DNA of 64,000 nt, from positions 75,624,136 through 75,688,135 of the forward strand of contig OY986438.1 in the NCBI GenBank assembly GCA_963920525.1, given 5' to 3'. The notes beneath the pieces are model-generated. The model did no database searches, was not told the DNA's origin, and saw nothing but the letters and a program-made list of their open reading frames with translations. Shown here piece by piece: positions 11,159 to 22,660 of this stretch (positions are counted from its first letter, which is position 1; every line of letters starts with the position of its first letter). The DNA is from Dichetophora obliterata (lineage: Eukaryota > Arthropoda > Insecta > Diptera > Sciomyzidae). The translations under genes and the position numbers were made by a program.

Positions 11159-11886
11159 CCTCTGGTTAATTTCAAATTATTTTTTAACTATATAACACAT
11201 TTATGTTTTGTATTTTTATTGAAAATTGCATATTGAAAATTGTTGCAAAGCTCCATTAACAAATCCACTTGCAAACACTGTGTGTAATAGCAGCAAAAGT
11301 ATTCGTGATAGGTATGCTAGCAGCTCCTGCTTGTTGGGCGAGTACTATCGGATTGGCTATGGCCACGGCAGTCAAACACTTGCTGGCGAAGCATTTTGTT
11401 GCACCAAAGTTTGCTGCTAAATGCCAAAGTTAGCAGTAAGCAAAACAAGTCGTCGTAATATTTCCATTTTATTGAGACATAGAGGTGACTGCTGGTGTAG
11501 CTTAAGCCTGCGGTTGTAGAGCTGCAGTCAATGGTATGCCAGTAGCACTCAGAGCAGCCTCGAAATCATCACCTGCCCTTGACGACCACAACCTTCGTCT
11601 ATTTAACTAGAAAAGCGTTAAAATATAATTATTTTTACAATATATAATATTTTATTTAATATATTTCACAATTTAAAGTACTTACGTGCTGTTACACGAT
11701 ATAAATCGTTCGTTTGAAAATTTTCTAAATTGTGTGTACATCAAATTTATTTATCTCATAAGAAAGAACAAGACAAAGACAAGTAGAACACAACGAAAAT
11801 CATTTGTCTCTGTCTACCATACCAATAAGAGAAATCAGGGATGCACAACTGAATTGCTACCTGTTAAATAATAGGCTTAATAACTA
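11159..11886. other. Unassigned interval
   Basis: No recognisable gene. A locally GC-richer patch at 11226-11600 contains a 64-residue plus-strand frame rich in Cys (11226-11420) and, on the other strand, an Ala-rich hydrophobic reading. Neither has a family match I can defend. Confidence 0.3.
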
Positions 11887-12446
11887 ATGGCATTTTCTTT
11901 TCTCAAAAAATTCTGCATTTTTTCTGCCTTTTTTGAGAATTCTGCACTTTTTGTGTTTCTCAAAAAAATGTTAACTTCTAAAAATAAATCGTCTTCTTTT
12001 CTCGAAAATTTTGACCTGAAAAGTATAAAAAATTCATGAAAACCTGAAAACGATTTCAGAGTTCTGCCCTCAAATGCAACCACCTGAAGAAGCAAAAATG
12101 TGACATGTTTAGAAAATATTGAACATTGTATTGACATTTTATTAAACAGTTCTTCTTTACAAAAATATATTCTAAGTAAACATAAAATGGCTGATATTAA
12201 CGAAATAACCACATCAGTGGTCTGTTTTTTAAAAATGAATTGCTGGATTGCTATTTCACGGAAGATTTCTGCAATTTATTTGATGTTTCTCGATATAGCA
12301 GGGCAGCCAACACAACATTGAAATAGAAGTTGCATTTTTGTTCTTTTCTCGACTAAAAACAGGTCAACATTTTTAGAGTTCAGGTCAAAATTTAAAAAAT
12401 TCTGCGCTCACAGAGGGTATTTTTTGGCGAGAAAAGAAAACGCCAT
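11887..12446. mobile_element. MITE with ATGGC...GCCAT ends
   Basis: Left end ATGGCATTTTCTTTTCTC is matched by the complement of GAGAAAAGAAAACGCCAT at the right end, with one mismatch. The element is about 560 bp, AT-rich and has no transposase. A flanking target duplication is not clear. Short frames inside (12100-12321 and its antisense) have no recognisable domain. Confidence 0.65.
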
Positions 12447-12894
12447 AATAGTATTTTGTACCGCAATTTTTATAACAAAATACCATGCATATGTTTTAGT
12501 GAATATTAAAAAATTTTTGTGAATGTGTTAATGTTTCGGTTAGGAATGTCTTGCAGGGTTCTACATCGTCACTGCAGTTTTTCCAAATATACTGAGATTC
12601 ATTCTCAACAAACGTTTTTATGGTTATTTTTGTAATTTTTTGGAATATGTAAGCAATGATGTTGATTATGAAAATGAGGTTTCAGGGGCATATCACATCT
12701 GTATACTGTGGTCGTATCGTTGAAACAGAAGAAAGTAATCTGTCAGATAAAGTTGTCATTGCAATAAAAAAATTATTTTAAAGTTTCACATAAGTTTTTG
12801 CGACCAAATTAAGAATTGATTTGCTTTTAAAGACCGTGATTGAATTTGTTGTCTACGGCAAATATATTTTGAATCATTCTTCTGCGTTGACCGC
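12447..12894. other. Unassigned AT-rich interval
   Basis: No gene, RNA or clear repeat recognised between the MITE and the truncated 3' side of the RTE fragment. Confidence 0.35.
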
Positions 12895-14343
12895 CGCTGG
12901 GTACCGAATCGAATGTTTTCTTCACTGGAGCATCGTTTTTCATGAACTGAACATGACCGAACCAGCGAAGCCGCTCGATTTTAATGCGCTTGACTATGTC
13001 GATGTCAGCATAAAGCTCGTACAGTTCATCATTCCACCGTATTCGGTACTCGCCATTGACGCAGATTGGTCCGTATATCTTACGAAGAATCTTTATCTCG
13101 AATGCTTCTAAAGTCTTTTCATCTGAAATGCTCAGCGTCCAGGTTTGTGATGCATAAAGTAGGACGGGCATGATAAGCGATTTATAGAGCGTGATTTTCG
13201 TTCGTCGAGAGATGGCTCTGCTTCTCAATTACCTACTGAGCCCAAAGTAACACCTATTGGCAAGCGTTATTCTTCGTTTGATCTCAATGCTGATGTCGTT
13301 GGTTGAGATTATGCTGGATCCCAGATAAACGAAGTCCTTCACAACCTCGAAGGAGGTATTGTCAACGGTAACGTGGGTTCCAAGACGCTGGGACTGTTTG
13401 TTTGTTGACACCAAGTATTTCGTCTTATCTGCATTCACTGCCAGACCCATTCGACTTGACTCTTTTTCTAATCTGGAAAATGCTGCACTGATTTCGCGCG
13501 TATTATGGCCAATGATATCGATGTCATCAGCATACGCAAGCAGCATAACACTCTTGTAGAATATTGTGCCACTACGTCTCAGATCAGCAGCTCGGATGAT
13601 CTTTTCCATCATTAGGTTGAAAAAGTCGCACGATAAGGAATCACCTTGTCTGAAACCTCGTTTGGTAACAAATGGTGGGGAGAAGTCCTTCCCGATTATA
13701 ACTGCGCTGCTGGTGTTGCTCAGTGTCATCTTGCAAAGTCGTATTAGTTTTGCAGGAATACCAAATTCAGACATGGTGGAGTACAGGTGCTTCCTTATTG
13801 GGCTGTCGAAGGCGGCTTTGTAGTCGACAAAAAGATGGTGGGTGTCGACTTGTTTTTCTTGAGTCTTCTCCAAGATTTGTCGTAGAGTGAAAATCTGGTC
13901 GATGGTGGACTTTCCAGGTCTGAAGCCACACTGATATGGTCCGATCAGTTCGTTTACAAGGGGCTTCAATCTTTCACATAAAACGCTCGACAGGACCTTA
14001 TATGCGATATTAAGAAGGCTTATCCCACGGTAATTGGCACAGATAGTGGGATCGCCTTTCTTGTGGATTGAGCAGAGCACACTGAGATTCCAATTGTTCG
14101 GAATGCATTCTTCCGACCATATTCTGCATAGAAGCTCGTGAATGCATTTAAGTAGAGCTTCGCCTCCGTTCTTAAACAGCTCAGCAGGTAAGCCATCAGC
14201 TCCCGCGGCTTTGTTATTTTTAAGCCGAGCTATAGCTGTCAGAACTTCATCATAGTCGGGCAGCGGAACCTCGACGCTGTCATCCGCAATTGGGGTTTCC
14301 GGAATATCATCTCTATTGGCGGGATTGTTGAGCGCAGATTTCA
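12895..14343 (-). pseudogene. RTE/BovB-type non-LTR reverse transcriptase fragment
   Basis: The minus strand from 14343 reads in one frame down to about 12895: LKNNKAAGADGLPAELFKNG, CSIHKKGDPTICANYRGISL, PYQCGFRPGKSTIDQIFTL, KRGFRQGDSLSCDFFNLMM and LLAYADDIDIIG, the polymerase active site YADD. The later TLYKSLIMPVLLYASQTW and ERLRWFGHVQFM are typical of RTE-clade C-termini. The only break is a TAA at 13229-13231, probably from a Gln codon. Both ends are cut: the endonuclease domain is missing before 14343 and the C-terminus stops after SGGQRR. The product would copy element RNA at the target site. Confidence 0.85.
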
Positions 14344-14345
14344 GT

Positions 14346-15960
14346 TAGAACACTAGCTTTTGGCGAAGCAAAACACTTGTTTAATTTCTATGGTGCATTT
14401 CGACAAACTATCGAACACCAATGAATATTGAAATAAATAAAGAAGCAACTAGAACAGATGGCAACCTTGATAGAGTTGATGGCGGTGATCTATAAATAGC
14501 CTACTGCTTTGAAATGTCATATGATTAGCAGCCATACAATTCAAAAGAATGAATTCCAAAACCTGCGCACTCATATACTAGTTTAAACAGTGAGTTGATC
14601 ACAGCTTAATCACTCAAAGACTACTGAAGAGGAAAATGTAGCGATTTCCGAAACAGACTGTATAGTCAGCTAAGTGATTGACTCTATACAGAGTTGTTGT
14701 GTTTGTTGCCTTCTTTAAAAAACTTACTTGATCTAAAGCTCACAATTTAATTTATATTGTTAAAAAATTTAAAAGATAACTTATTCAAATAAATTAGTTA
14801 GCTGTTAGCAAAAAGTATGATGTGAATAAAATATTCCTTTTATAGTAAAAAAAAACTATAGTATAGTAATTAAACTATAGTAATGAAATTATTTTAACTC
14901 TTAAAATTCCATGAAAATTAAACAGTCTAGTAAACAGAGTCTTTGAAGATCACAACCAAAACAAACTAGAAAATAGACTTTCAAATTGTACAGAGATAGA
15001 ATAAAAATCGGGTGATTTCGATAATATAAAAAATAAACATTGTTTACATTGCAGTTGCATTTGTAGTTGCTTAAAATTTTTGTATTTTCTTGTGAATAAT
15101 ATCCCGGGATTTGTAGGGATTCCAGGACTAGAAATTGATTAGGGATCCTGGAATTTCAGGACTCGGGATTGAAAGCCCTAGTTGTAAATTTACATGATTG
15201 TTAATAAAAAAAAAACAAAAAAACTACTGCGAAAAAATTTGTTTCACTGCGTTTTTTTAAATTTACTGCAATTTACGAATTTTCAAGTCAAAACGCTGGT
15301 GTAGAGCCATGGCTTGGCCGTGGTTTAAGCCCGACTGTCAAGCGCTATAGTAGCTAAACTACCGAACTAAAGAAACATAAAAAAAAAACAATTCGATTAA
15401 AAGATTTGAACATTATTATTACAACAAACACAATATTCCATTTATTCAATCATTTAAAATGTTACATAAGAGAAATATAAAATTATTTAACCATAAAAAA
15501 AAACAAATGGCATAACAAATTTTATTCGTAATACTATACATACAGAATTCCAAAATGTTTGAATTATGACTACATTTTAAACGATATATAAGAAGTTTTC
15601 TTTTATTAAGAAAAACCCAATTCAAAATTAATTCTATGTGTTTCTTTGAAATTAACTGTAGAGTTCAATGTATTCAATCATTAGCTGAAAAATATGTATG
15701 TATTTTTATAACTTTTTATACACAATTTTCACGCGTCGATGGATAATTTTTTGAAAACTATATAGTAACAATAAACTGTAGTTTATTGATAAACTTCATA
15801 ATTGATAACTTCATTAAAAACAAGATATTACATTACATTAATTCTAAAATAAAAAATTGTTTTGTCATACATATTAATATAAACAATTTGACAAAATTAT
15901 TTTTACACGTTTTCGTCACATCAGGAATTACGTGGCCAAACTTTTGATATTTATGAAGGG
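14346..15960. other. AT-rich interval downstream of importin-alpha
   Basis: No coding region recognised. It should include the 3' untranslated region of the importin-alpha gene next to 15960. A short repeat of GGGAT/CCAGGACT motifs lies at 15103-15175, and a GC-richer patch sits at 15290-15360 (GTAGAGCCATGGCTTGGCC). Neither can be assigned. Confidence 0.35.
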
Positions 15961-18900
15961 CTAAAAATTGAATCCACCTTGGGGTGTAGTTGAATCAGGA
16001 TTAAAGTTATATTGGTGATCATCAGCAGACGGTGCCACTCTGGAATCTTCTTCTTCATTTCCAAAATATTGTTCAATTATATAGAACGATTTGTGGTATA
16101 TATCACGATTTTCATGTGATTGAAGATATTCTATTTTATCCAAACCTAAAAAATGTTTTAAATTTATTAAAATTTTTTACTTTAATCAAATTTTATTAAA
16201 TTAAAAAGGGGGAGATTAAAATTTCTGTGGCACCACGATTTCAGTATGGATTAGAGCTTAAAGTTTCACATGAACACGTGTTACTTTTTTTAAAAAAAAT
16301 CAAGTGAAAACACGACCCTGAACTACACGTGTATTTTATTCACGAACTACACGTGAAGTTCGTATTCAAGTGAATAGTATTCACGTATTTTAGACATAAG
16401 CCGAACTTTTAATAATTCTTTAAGTTACTGGGAACAAAAATTTACTATGTTATTTAGAAGTCGGCTGCTTCTCTATGATTTGTATGGCTTCTGCGAGTTA
16501 CAAGTACTGGATTTGGCCAGCTTCAGGGTGCGTCATTGGGACTATTTAGGGTTCTGTGGGTTCCTAGGACAGGAATGAAGGTTCATGTGGATAAGGGATT
16601 CAATTGGGATTTGGAAAGCTCCTGGATGAGTCATTGGGACTTTTTAGGGTTCTGTAGGTTTGTCATGGATAACGGTCGCGCATTAAAGTCCAATGACCCT
16701 AAGTGCGCTTTGTATTATTCATAAGTGTATTATTTAATCATAAAGCAACTTGACGCGGCGCACAAGTTGCTTTAGAAAACTGACCCTTATCCATACACAC
16801 CACTTGAGTCAGCAACCACTTGATGTCGATTGCTGACTCAAATACTTAAGGTATAAATATAAGTTATAATTGAAAAATAAAGACAGTAACAATTAATTTT
16901 TTTTTTAAGTGAGTCTTGATATAAAGAAAGTTTGTGAACGTTTTATCTTAATATGGTGATCCTGCCATCCTGGTCATAAGTGAATATTAAATAGAATTTA
17001 AAGAAAAGAAGGACTAGTAACAGTGAAAAACAATTAAAATTTAAAAGGAAAAAGGTGAAAAAGAATCATAATGCCCTGGTGGATCAAAGCACTTAGTGCA
17101 ATCCTGATAGCACTATCAGGATATAAAATCGGTCAAGAAGTGGAGCAAAATAAGCTTGAAAAATACGTACAAGGATAATTAAATTTGGCTGAAACACAGT
17201 AAACCTTTACCTCCAGTGTTGAAACCAACACCCAAAACAACTGACATTTCATAGCGCTACTAGCCATATTGGTGTTAATAATCTTAGTATATACTATGAT
17301 AAAACACCATTTAAGCCGACGCAGAGAAACGCCAAATATATAAGGAAGTCAGTGCCTCAAAGCTGGAGGCCCACCGTTGGGAATATGTGATGAAAAGACA
17401 AGTATCTTCATCAATGGAATCAATGAACATCAACACTACTCGTAGCATTAATAGCAATGGAATTCAATGGAATTAGAGGACATCAACACCAGCATTTTCA
17501 ACAAAATAGATAAGAATCAATTAAATTATATAACTTAAGGTTTATTGATTTTTTTTCTTCATTATATACGTTTATATATAAACATATCGTCATATGAAAT
17601 CAAAAAAGCTGTAAGTTACCAAAAATACAAAATCGACTTTTTGATTGATTATGATGCACCGTATCTAAATACATGTTCTTGCAAAATTTTACTCGCCTAC
17701 AACTAAAAATTACGTTTTTATTAACAAAATTCTAAAAGCCCTCAGTGCAAGCGCTTGAGAAATTTAGACAGTTTTTTGCTTCTCCTGTAAAATTTTTAAA
17801 ATGTAACTTACGGTTTTTTGATTTCATATGACGATATATGTATTTGAATGTCGATTGTGCAATTAATTTTTTTCTCTCAACTGACTGACACAATAAGGTA
17901 TGCCTAGTAAAGTTACCAGGGAAAACTTATCAAACAAATTAAAAGACATTAAAACTGAGTTTCATAGATCATATAAATGTCTAAACAAGACTCCAATACC
18001 AACAAGTAAAACACAGATTAAACACCGTAGTATGTTTTGTAAGTCAACATAACTTAATAACTGGTCTGAGTAGTACAATATATCCATTACTGATTTTAAA
18101 CTATAAAGCTGAATTTAGCACATATTTTACGATAATAAAACAACGGTTAGAATTGTTATTTAAACGACTAGAAGGTCAACAAGAACTAAATAAGTTCATA
18201 AACATAACATTTCAAAACTTAAGCTCAGACATAGGCATTGACGAATCAACAAAACAACTAAATATAGCCACGATGATACCTATCGAATTTATAAGCATTG
18301 CAACAAAATTGCTGCCTGAATTCGGTGGAAAAGTCGAAAATTTAAATAAATTTGTAAACGCTCCATATTTATTGGACACCATAAAAGATACTCCTGAAAG
18401 TATCGCTGTTTCACTAATTAAAACTAAACTAACTGAAACAGCAAGTAGATTATTGAATAATGAAAACACCATTCAAGAAATGAAAGCTACATTACTTGCA
18501 AATGTGAAATATGACTCACCACAAAACATTTCAGCCAAACTAACTACTGTAAAGCAACAAAACAAAAGTGACACAGACTTCGCCCAAGAAATTGAAAGCC
18601 TAACAATGCAATTGGAACAAGCATATCGCTACCTTAATATAGAAAGGCCCTAACTCATTTATTTTTTTACTTTACAGGAGAAGAAAAAAACTTGATAAAA
18701 ATTAAAATTTTGTAGCTGAAAATTTTTTAAGTGGGGTTTTTATTTAAGACTCTTGCTAATTTAAAGCTGTAGCAATTTTTTTGTAGCGATTTCTTTTCTG
18801 TAACAATTTTTTTGCAAAAATATAAAAAAAAATCGATTTTGAAAAAGTTGAGTTAGGGCCTTTCTATATTAAAGTAGCGATATATTGCAGACGGTCTGAC

Positions 18901-21163
18901 GCCTGCATTAGCAAAAAGATACACCACTCAACATGCAGTAAAGACAATAAAAACAAATGCGAAATCTGAGGAGGCAAAAATGTTAATAAGAGCAGGTCAG
19001 TTCCAAACAGTAAGCGACGCTGTCACCCAATTCCTTGAACTAAGCTCAGAAAGTTCAACTACTTCGCAAATAAATTACATTATTAAATATTGCAACTTTA
19101 GAGGAGGATATTGGGGTGGCTGAAGTAATTCACACCGCGGACATAGAAATCATTGGAACCAAAACAATAGGTATAACTCAAGACGAAACGAAAATTCTTA
19201 CGATAGTCAAAGAAACAACACTAATAGAAACAGCAATTACGCTAACAACAATAATAGTTACAGGGGACGCAAAAACTCTAATAGAAACGTTAGATATGCA
19301 GAAACGTCGGAAAACGTGAATGGCTCCCAGCTTGCCCAACTGGGGACTGTACCAATTTAATTAAACATAAAATTCTGCATATCAACCTCTCTTTAAATAA
19401 CACGGTGTGACCGCCAAATAGTTTCAGCCTAAATTCTTAGAAATTCCGAGAGAAGAACATCTTGGAATTATATTGCGACCAGTCCGACCTCTCAATTCCT
19501 CAATTGATATTTGGTTATCAAATGAATCATATGTAAGTACTCTTAGTTAAAAAACATACATTCAAATTAACATCGGTATAAGTGAGAATAATTTAGAAAA
19601 TCATAACTAAGATGGCAAAATAATGTCCGATTGTTTATAAATTAAATTTTTTTTAATGACTTACCTCCACATTCCTCTATTGCAATAGCATACGGATTGG
19701 GTCGTGCTGAAACTTTTTCACCAGCTTTCAAAATATTTTCTAAAGCGTTTAAAGCAACCTGTACAATATCTGAGTCCACAACTGTCAAAAAGTCGCACAT
19801 CGGAGGTATGCAACCTATATGGACCTGTTGATAAACTCATTTTAAAAACCGCACTATTTATGCGACAAAAACTATACTAGATATCGAATCTGATCTGCTG
19901 TTCCGCTACTAGTAGCATTTGTAATGGCCCACGCCGCTTCTTTTTTGGTTTTAAAATCACCTACTTGCAAGATTGTTATGAGTATTGGAAAAATATGAGC
20001 GTCAATAACTGCCTGAATCTGTTGCCTATTTCCTGCTGCTATGTTTGAAATTGCCCAGCAAGCTTCTTTTTTTATTGTTTCCATTGAAGAACACAGCAAA
20101 CTGCTTATACATGGAAGTGCATTGCAATTTAGTATTACTTGAGTTTGGATATCATCGCCGGTAACTATATTTCCAACGGCTCGCAGAGCAGCGGTTACAA
20201 CGTTATTTTGAGGGTTCCTTAAAAAGTATAAATTTAGTTAAAAAATCTATGTTCATCTCCAATTTTTTAAAAATTTGACGGACATTAATAGTTCTACCAA
20301 GCGGCGGCAAACACCTGCATCAATAACTGCTTGAATTTTATCATTAGGCCCGTCGGACAAATAGCTTATGGCCCAACACGTGTCACTTAGAACATCTGGA
20401 TCAATGTGGTTAAGCAGACGTGCTAAAATTGGTAATCCTTTCACAACTTTTAAAAAGTCAGCGGGAGGGTTCTTGCCACGACATAAATTCGATAATGTCC
20501 ACACAGCGTTTCTAATCGTTGTTAAACGATCCGTACTGCTAAGTACACTATAATGAGATATAAAATTGTTTTTAGCTTTTTAGTTTTAATATTGTTTGTA
20601 TTGTATACAAAAAATCTAAACCATACTGTAATAAAGGAGGAAGTATGCCTGAATTTAGCAAATGATCCCGACAACCAGGAGAGTCGCCAGCGATATTCCC
20701 TAAAGCCCAAACAGCCTGTTCCTGAACATCATCGTGCGAACTTGTCAGTAACTCGATAAATATAGGTACAGCACCGGTTTCTATAACTATTTTAGTTTGC
20801 TGAGATGTTCCTGATGCGATATTAGTTAACGTCCAAGCTGCCTCAAACTTATAAAAAAATAAATAATTAAATAGACAATATTTCTTGAAAGTTAATTCTT
20901 ACTTGTAAGGATGCATTGGAGTTATTTCTTAAAAAAGTCACAAATCGTGGTACGATACCATTTTGAATAACCTCCTCAATAGGCGGATTTGGGTCACGAG
21001 ATAATAACTTTCGAAACTTTTGTGTTGCCATTAATTGCTGCATTTCGTTGTCACTGTACAACTGCTCAATCATATCCTTTTTTATTAATAAACTTTGTGT
21101 CTTAATGTCATTATGATTCCGTTTTATATATTCTTGATCTTCTCCATGATGAATAACATCTTC
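15961..21163 (-). CDS. Kap-alpha1: Importin subunit alpha (alpha1-like), 5' end not found
   Basis: Six minus-strand exons join in phase without a stop: 20903-21163, 20627-20847, 20284-20547, 19878-20217, 19665-19824, 15961-16145, giving about 476 residues. All introns follow GT-AG; the one after 20284 has a weak GTCCGT donor. The protein is a series of Armadillo repeats with the family's conserved blocks: [83 protein letters not shown]. The end is [14 protein letters not shown], an acidic EEED tract and GGFNF. These proteins bind nuclear localisation signals and carry cargo through the pore with importin-beta. NPYAI...EECGG and LQSHEN point to the KPNA1/5/6 class. Missing at the N-terminus are about 60 residues, the importin-beta-binding domain. 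Its exon is either upstream beyond inserted transposons or lost. The alpha1 assignment is less certain than the family. Confidence 0.9.
16250..16400. other. Cluster of CACGTG-type palindromes
   Basis: Within about 120 bp of the last importin-alpha intron, ACACGTG occurs at about 16273, 16327 and 16349, with further CACGA/CACGTA half copies. They may be the remains of a small inverted-repeat element or E-box-like sites. Function cannot be told. Confidence 0.3.
16530..16662. repeat. Short direct repeat
   Basis: GTCATTGGGACT followed by TTAGGGTTCTGT occurs at about 16532 and again at about 16628, a 96-bp spacing, within the importin-alpha intron. It is probably a local tandem duplication. Confidence 0.5.
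17071..17343 (+). pseudogene. Pre-gag small membrane ORF remnant
   Basis: ATG at 17071 opens [19 protein letters not shown]. With three in-frame stops read through, the frame continues to a hydrophobic segment ([18 protein letters not shown]), then a basic tail (KHHLSRRRE) and TAA. Shape and position match the 82-residue ORF at 50401-50649 of the other Gypsy element: one membrane segment, then a positive tail, just before gag. Confidence 0.5.
17587..17834. mobile_element. TA-flanked MITE 1 (Tc1/mariner-like)
   Basis: Inverted ends of about 35 bp begin TCGTCATATGAAATCAAAAA at 17587 and end with the complement at 17834. They are flanked by TA on both sides (17585-17586, 17835-17836). 248 bp, no coding capacity. 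It lies between the small ORF and gag of the decayed Gypsy. Confidence 0.75.
17900..19365 (+). pseudogene. Decayed Gypsy gag
   Basis: Segments of one Gag protein: an N-terminal piece at 17900-18052 ([18 protein letters not shown]...), the main 166-residue piece at 18153-18653 ([30 protein letters not shown]), then, after a nested [18 protein letters not shown] and [14 protein letters not shown] up to an Asn/Arg-rich tail. Gag would package element RNA. Stops, frame changes and the insertion abolish function. Confidence 0.7.
18626..18880. mobile_element. TA-flanked MITE 2 (Tc1/mariner-like)
   Basis: Ends of about 33 bp begin TCGCTACCTTAATATAGAAA at 18626 and finish with the complement at 18880 (one mismatch). 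They are flanked by TA (18624-18625, 18881-18882). 255 bp, no ORF. It interrupts the Gypsy gag frame and is therefore younger than that element. Confidence 0.8.
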
Positions 21164-21528
21164 CTATTTTTAAGAATTTCAATTGATTTAATAATGCTTA
21201 ATTAAAGCAAACTAAAATATAAAATATTTAAAATGTTCGATAACAAGCAGAAAACGTGGTGACGTGGAGCAGAGCGTCAGTGAATTCAGAAATAACTAAG
21301 TATATATTTTCAGCATGAAAAAATGCGGTTTTAAACTTGAACATCTAAGTGGACTTTTTGAGTAAAAGTAGTGTAAAAATGTAAGAAAAAAAAAGATAGA
21401 TTTTGTAACTTTTTTGTACAAAAATTTTGAAAAATATGTTGCATACAACAAGAAGAGTTGTGCACTTATGCAAAAAAAAAATCCAGTTATTTTGTATGCT
21501 GATAAAAAAGGGAATTCTACATAAATAC
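21164..21528. other. Interval upstream of the first visible importin exon
   Basis: Should be intron or promoter of the importin-alpha gene. I searched the minus strand for the Arg-rich importin-beta-binding exon and did not find it. It ends with the TSD of the MITE at 21529. Confidence 0.4.
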
Positions 21529-21911
21529 TAGGGTGTCCCAAAAATATATATTTTTTATTTTGACAGATGTCCGCGGCTTTAATACTTCCTTGACCTAAGA
21601 AACACCCTCTGTGAAGCACATCTCAATTGGTAAAGATTTAGAGGTCGCGAATTCATTTTCTAATTTTCCCATACGATTTGTATGGGGAAAAATCAATTTT
21701 GTTGGTAAATTGAATTTAGAGCCATTATCTTTTAAGCGTATAATAATCTTATAAAAATCGTTTAAAAAATTTTAATTGTATGGGAAAATTAGAAAATGAA
21801 TTCGCGACCTCTAAGCCTACCAATTGAGATGCGCCTCACAGAGGGTGTTTCTTAGGTCAAGGAAGTATTAAAGCCGCGGACATCAAACACGATTTTTTTT
21901 GGGACACCCTA
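21529..21911. mobile_element. hAT-like foldback MITE, 8-bp target duplication
   Basis: Ends TAGGGTGTCCCAAAAA and complement, flanked by the perfect 8-bp duplication ATAAATAC (21521-21528, 21912-21919). The inverted arms are long (about 150 bp: CCGCGGCTTTAATACTTCCT and GAGGTCGCGAATTCATTTTC appear on both sides, inverted). The same terminal sequence occurs at 62916, next to a transposase gene, which is the likely autonomous relative. No coding capacity. Confidence 0.85.
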
Positions 21912-22109
21912 ATAAATACACTTTCTAGTGCATTAAATACACAACAAATTATTAATGGAATGACATTTTTTCTTTTACAAAAAACCAAACTCGAGATAAC
22001 AAATAAGTTTTTGTATGAAATCTAGTAGAGAATCGGATTAAATCGAGATGAAAATTTATATTTTACATCATCGCAATAATTTTTATCGAATTCATTTATT
22101 AGAAATACT

Positions 22110-22660
22110 CAGCCCTATTCCAGTATCCACCGTAGCGTAAATTTTCTTTCGAATTCGTAATGTCGTATTCTGCAATCCGAATCATTACATCGTATTCGAA
22201 CATTCGTAGCATTGCTTTTCCATAATCCAAACGCATCAAATTTTGACAGCCGTTTTTTTGGATTTTTCACAAAAGCTTTGCCGCGACGGATTTGTTTACG
22301 GCAAAAGAAAACAATTGAATTTTTATAGAATTATCCCGAAGAATATTTGAATATTCTTCGATCAATTTTCATAGATTCTCTTTGTGAAAAATCTTCCTCT
22401 TATTGTGCTAAAATTGCAGTTGCAATTGCAATAAAATTCATTCAAAATCACAGCTAAAAAAAATGCTAATGAAAAACACTTGTTTTTAAATTTTTCTTTT
22501 TTTTATATTTGTCTGCAGTTGAAATCCGTTGTTTTCGAATTCCCGAAAGTAAATTTGAAAAAGGGAAGTTTCGTTCGGAATTTGGATTATCAAATTTGTC
22601 GTATTCGTAGCGTAGCTTTACGTTCGGGAATTCATTACGGCGGATTCTGGAATAGGGCTG
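22110..22660. mobile_element. MITE with CAGCCCTATTCCAG ends
   Basis: Left end CAGCCCTATTCCAG at 22110 is matched by the complement of CTGGAATAGGGCTG ending at 22660. Both are flanked by ACT (22107-22109, 22661-22663), a 3-bp duplication of PIF/Harbinger size, though not the usual TWA. About 550 bp, no transposase. Confidence 0.65.

Larger units (their letters stand above)
16700..19370 (+). mobile_element. Decayed Gypsy (412/mdg1-like) 5' half in an intron
   Basis: LTR-like sequence near 16740-16960 has a TATA box (GGTATAAATATAAG, about 16850) and AATAAA (about 16877). It is followed by a primer-site-like TGGTGATCCTGCC at 16954, a small membrane-protein ORF remnant (17071-17343) and a gag remnant (17900-19365). 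No protease, reverse transcriptase or 3' LTR is recognisable, so the element is 3'-truncated. Its order (small hydrophobic ORF, then gag) matches the Gypsy at 49091-56286. It lies antisense to the host gene. Confidence 0.6.

Noticed and set aside
11226..11420. Small Cys-rich peptide gene
   Set aside because: The Cys residues are unevenly placed with no signal peptide, and there is no family pattern I could defend.
19390..19560. Reading with [20 protein letters not shown] as an importin exon or Gypsy protease
   Set aside because: It is on the strand opposite to importin and shows no protease or RT motif. It may be Gypsy pol debris but cannot be shown.
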